Shown piece by piece: positions 61,345 through 64,000 of a stretch of DNA of 64,000 bases; position 1 is the stretch's first letter, and the number at the start of each line of letters is the position of its first letter. The DNA is from Phenylobacterium sp. GTDB lineage: Bacteria; Pseudomonadota; Alphaproteobacteria; Caulobacterales; Caulobacteraceae. The notes beneath the pieces were generated by a model. The model was given only the letters and a program-made list of their open reading frames with translations, was not told the origin of the DNA and ran no database searches. The position numbers and the translations under genes are program-made. The stretch lies in NCBI RefSeq assembly GCF_016793225.1, contig NZ_JAEUMN010000012.1, positions 1 through 64,000 on the forward strand. Reading direction: 5' to 3'.

Positions 61345-62334
61345 ATGCTGCGGGTTCTGTTGGGGACGATCCTGGCCGTCGTACTGGCCGGAGCGGCGCA
61401 GGCCGCGGCGCGGCTCGAGACGATCGAGCTCACCTCGAAGCTGGTCCCTTCGCCCGTGAAGGTCTCGGTTCTCCTTCCCGACGGCCATTCGCCGGACCGC
61501 AAGCTGCCGCTGCTCCTGCTGCTCCACGGCGGCGGGGGCGACAACGGCTTCCTGGCGCGCATGCAGCCGGCCATCGAGGCCGCCTGGGCCGCCAAGGAGT
61601 TCTCGCCCGCGGTCGTCGTCACGCCGGACGTGGGCCGCTCGCTCTACATGGACTTCAAGGACGGCTCCCAGAAGTGGGAGACCTTCATCGTCACCGAACT
61701 GGTCCCCGAACTGCGCCGCCGCTACGGCCTCTCGGCTGAGCGCAACCGCACGATGGTCACCGGCATCTCGATGGGCGGCCTGGGATCGCTGCGGCTCGGC
61801 TTCAACCACCCCGAGATGTTCGGCGGCCTCGCCGCGATGGAGCCGGGCATCGAGCCGGCCCTGCGGTTCGAGGACGTGAAGATGCGCAACCGTTTCCAGC
61901 GCGACGACCGCTTCTTCCGGTCGATCTTCGGCGACCCCGTCGACCGCGCGTTCTGGCAGAAGGCCAACCCGGCCAACATGGTCATCGCCAACAAGGCGGC
62001 GATCCTGAAGTCCGGGCTCGCCATCTACATCGAGGTGGGCGACATCGACATGTTCAAGCTCGACGAGGGCACGGAGTTCCTCCACCGGGTGATGTGGGAC
62101 CACGGCGTCCCACACGAGTACCGCCTGGTCCGCAACGCCGACCATACCGGGCGCACGATCACCGCCCGTTTCCGCGACGGCCTGCGCTTCCTCGAGCGCG
62201 AGGTGCTGAACCCGCCGGGCGCGGACCCCGCCCGCGACGCCAGCAAGGCCACCATCGATCGTCTGCGGCGGTCCATGGGCGTGCCCGACGACGAGCCGCG
62301 ACCGCCCTTCCCCTCGACGGAGGCGCCGAAGTGA
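61345..62334 (+). CDS. Secreted esterase (PF00756-like)
   Basis: 329 residues from ATG 61345 with AGGAGG 5 bp before it. The signal peptide is LLGTILAVVLAGAAQAAA. The esterase D-like fold has LLLLHGGGGDNGF (oxyanion), GISMGGLGSLRLGF (Ser nucleophile), EVGDIDMFKL (Asp region) and NADHTGRT (His). It hydrolyses a small ester in the periplasm; the substrate is unknown. Its stop overlaps the GTG of the next gene (GTGA), so both are co-translated. Confidence 0.88.
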   Translation: MLRVLLGTILAVVLAGAAQAAARLETIELTSKLVPSPVKVSVLLPDGHSPDRKLPLLLLLHGGGGDNGFLARMQPAIEAAWAAKEFSPAVVVTPDVGRSLYMDFKDGSQKWETFIVTELVPELRRRYGLSAERNRTMVTGISMGGLGSLRLGFNHPEMFGGLAAMEPGIEPALRFEDVKMRNRFQRDDRFFRSIFGDPVDRAFWQKANPANMVIANKAAILKSGLAIYIEVGDIDMFKLDEGTEFLHRVMWDHGVPHEYRLVRNADHTGRTITARFRDGLRFLEREVLNPPGADPARDASKATIDRLRRSMGVPDDEPRPPFPSTEAPK

Positions 62335-63287
62335 TCCGCCGCCGTACGGTTCTGGCCGCCGCCCCGGCCCTGGCGGCCGCGCCCGCGCTCGCGCGCAGCC
62401 GCGACGTCCTCGTGCGCGGCTCGAAGGCCTACTCCGAGTCCGCCATGGTGATGACCGTGTCGGACGACGGCCGCAGCGCGCTGACGCTGCGGTTCTGCCG
62501 CTTTCCCGACGAGGACCAGACGTGGCTGTGGTGCCATGTGGTCCGCGACGGCGAACTCTACGCCTTCACCACGCACGACCTCCCCAGCGCCAAGGTGCGG
62601 CTGGCGTCGCAGGACCAGGCGTCGTGGTCGGCGCCGGGCGCCAAGGCCGAGCTGGTGCGGGTCCGGCGCGGCGACAGGCCGCCCGCGGTGCGGCTTTCGG
62701 CCGATTTGAAGGGCCATCGCAGCGTCCGCGCGCCGCACGGGCCGGGGCGGGTTCCGATGCGCCTCGACGGCCAGTTTCTGGGCGTCAGCGCGCTCGCGGC
62801 GCAGGTGCTCGACGGGCGGCAGGAGGTCTACGGCTTCGTCGAGGCCGAGGTGGAGATCGCCGGCCGCAAGTTCCGCCACTCGGGCCAGGCCAAGTTCCAC
62901 GAGCAGCGCCAGGAGGCGCCGCGGTTCGAGGCGCCGTTCAACTACGCCTGGCTCGCCGGCGAAGGCCTGTCGGCGACGACGCTCCTGCTCGACCGCGGGG
63001 CCACCGGCGGCTGGCAGGTGGACGGGCGCGAGGAGCCGCTGGCGGACATGCGCCTCGACCCGCCGGGCGCGGCCCGCGACGTCGTCTGGCGGCTCAAGTC
63101 CGGGGTGGACTGGCCGGGCCGCCTGTCGGCGCTCGTGCGCTACCAGATCCCCGTCTACGACCGGCTCTGGAACGGGAGCTTCGTCACCGGCGAAGCGAAC
63201 GGGCGACGCGTCGTCGGGGTCATGAACGACTGGACCACGGGCGTGGACATCTACGGCGCTTCTGCGAGCCGCTCGCAAAAGCTCTGA
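62331..63287 (+). CDS. Tat-exported protein of unknown function
   Basis: 318 residues from GTG 62331, overlapping the esterase stop by 4 bp. The N-terminus (VIRRRTVLAAAPALAAAPAL) is a short Tat-like signal. The rest is beta-rich with WLWCHVVRDGELYAFTTHDL, FVEAEVEIAGRKFRHSGQAK, RFEAPFNYAWLAGEG and DVVWRLKSGVDWPGRLSALV. It faintly resembles lipocalin-like AttH/CrtC domains, but I would not assign it. Coupling to the esterase suggests a shared substrate. Confidence 0.7.
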   Translation: MIRRRTVLAAAPALAAAPALARSRDVLVRGSKAYSESAMVMTVSDDGRSALTLRFCRFPDEDQTWLWCHVVRDGELYAFTTHDLPSAKVRLASQDQASWSAPGAKAELVRVRRGDRPPAVRLSADLKGHRSVRAPHGPGRVPMRLDGQFLGVSALAAQVLDGRQEVYGFVEAEVEIAGRKFRHSGQAKFHEQRQEAPRFEAPFNYAWLAGEGLSATTLLLDRGATGGWQVDGREEPLADMRLDPPGAARDVVWRLKSGVDWPGRLSALVRYQIPVYDRLWNGSFVTGEANGRRVVGVMNDWTTGVDIYGASASRSQKL

Positions 63288-63505
63288 GGCGTCAGAGGCT
63301 TAGGCCGTGCGGCGATTGACGACGCCCGCGAGGAGGCGCAGACTCCCGCCATCGCCTGACTGAGACAGGCGGCAAGGGCGCGCCCCGGCGGCCCGCTCGG
63401 TCCCGCTCGCGGGGTCAACGAACTTCCGGGGGACGCCCGGCTGGCGTCTGCCGCAGGACGGCGTGGAGAGCCAAGACACTCCACAACGGATTGCGAGGAA
63501 GAGTC

Positions 63506-63679
63506 ATGCATACCGAGCCGCACACCGGCGACGTGAAGCATCACAAGCCACGGCATCTGGCCGAGAAGTTCGAGGGGATGATCGGCGTCGTCATGGTGGC
63601 CGCCATCGTGCTCCTCGCGATCGGCCTCATCTACGGCATCGTCACCACGGGTTCGACCGAACCCCGCTGGATGCAGTAG
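63506..63679 (+). CDS. Small single-helix membrane protein
   Basis: 57 residues from ATG 63506 with AGGAAG upstream. A His/Lys-rich start (HTEPHTGDVKHHKPRHLAEK) precedes one membrane helix (MIGVVMVAAIVLLAIGLIYG). No family is recognised. The histidines could bind metal. Confidence 0.65.
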   Translation: MHTEPHTGDVKHHKPRHLAEKFEGMIGVVMVAAIVLLAIGLIYGIVTTGSTEPRWMQ

Positions 63680-63881
63680 GCGCCGAGCCGGTCGCCGTCG
63701 CCGACTCCGAAGGGTGGTCGGCGGCTCCTGAGCCACAGCGCGCCCGCCGGGCGGACCCGCGCGCCGGAGGGTTGCGCGCAAGGCCCGGCGGGCGACGCCG
63801 CGTCTCCCCGTTCCCCGACGGCACGGCTGTTCCGCCGCCTGCGCCTGCGCTACCAACGGCGCAACGAGAAGGGGAGACGCC

Positions 63882-64000
63882 ATGGCAGGTCGGGTTGCAG
63901 GCAAGGTCGCGCTGGTCACCGGCGGGGCGAGCGGTATCGGACGCGGCACCGCGGAGCGGCTGGCGGAGGAAGGCGCGACGGTCGTCGTCACCGACATCCA
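63882..64000 (+). CDS. SDR-family oxidoreductase (5' part, cut by window end)
   Basis: The first 39 codons, preceded by GGGGAG, show the NAD(P)-binding start of a short-chain dehydrogenase: GKVALVTGGASGIGRGTAER (TGxxxGIG) and VVVTDI, whose Asp suggests NAD preference. The gene continues beyond the right edge, so substrate and length are unknown. Confidence 0.9.
   Translation, partial: MAGRVAGKVALVTGGASGIGRGTAERLAEEGATVVVTDI

Overview
The window is a very GC-rich (roughly 70%) alphaproteobacterial chromosome segment. The gene content (TonB receptors, an UrcA protein, an ECF41 sigma factor, a DnaG of the alphaproteobacterial type without zinc ligands, sulfatase/DUF3604 genes, an RTX protein starting ATFNFETIT) points to Caulobacterales, most likely Phenylobacterium or a close relative. 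That placement is inferred from gene families, not from a marker search. Both ends cut into neighbouring sequence; the only partial gene I can call is an SDR dehydrogenase at the right edge.

Left part (1-13.6 kb): a catabolic-looking accessory cluster. It has two paralogous TetR regulators, a TonB-dependent receptor, a secreted alpha/beta hydrolase, and a + strand operon of formylglycine-generating enzyme (FGE), lipoprotein sulfatase, HupE/UreJ-type membrane protein and a large exported DUF3604 protein, facing a FadH-like dienoyl-CoA reductase. Four near-identical palindromes (core ACCGATCGGT) sit in front of these units, which makes the cluster look like one regulon for uptake, desulfation and reduction of an unknown sulfated substrate.

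13.6-26.2 kb: three tandem secreted S9 peptidases whose joints are almost identical DNA; DUF1178 and nitrilase genes; then three tandem paralogous membrane histidine kinases plus a truncated fourth. The middle kinase has lost its phosphoacceptor His. A CAU-anticodon tRNA gene follows.

26.7-43.5 kb: mostly household and exported proteins: SIMPL protein, panD, esterase, class C beta-lactamase-like hydrolase, TfoX-N protein, a 73-residue miniature flagellar-rod-like protein, a DUF6152 pair, a 2OG oxygenase-like protein, M28 peptidase, an amidohydrolase fused to a CIA30-like domain, rpoD and dnaG. A Tat-exported amidohydrolase on the opposite strand lies between dnaG and rpoD.

43.5-54.6 kb: signalling. 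An ECF41 sigma operon (membrane protein, CxxC carboxymuconolactone-decarboxylase-like protein, sigma) has an exact ECF41-type promoter in front. Also here are carA, a cytosolic histidine kinase, a PAS-HisKA-REC protein with no ATPase domain, and an ECF sigma/anti-sigma/fasciclin set. Two REPIN-like inverted doublets lie in intergenic DNA.

54.8-64 kb: carB, a VIT-type transporter, an RTX repeat protein, an esterase coupled to a Tat protein, a small membrane protein and the start of an SDR gene. No CRISPR array, insertion sequence or prophage was seen.
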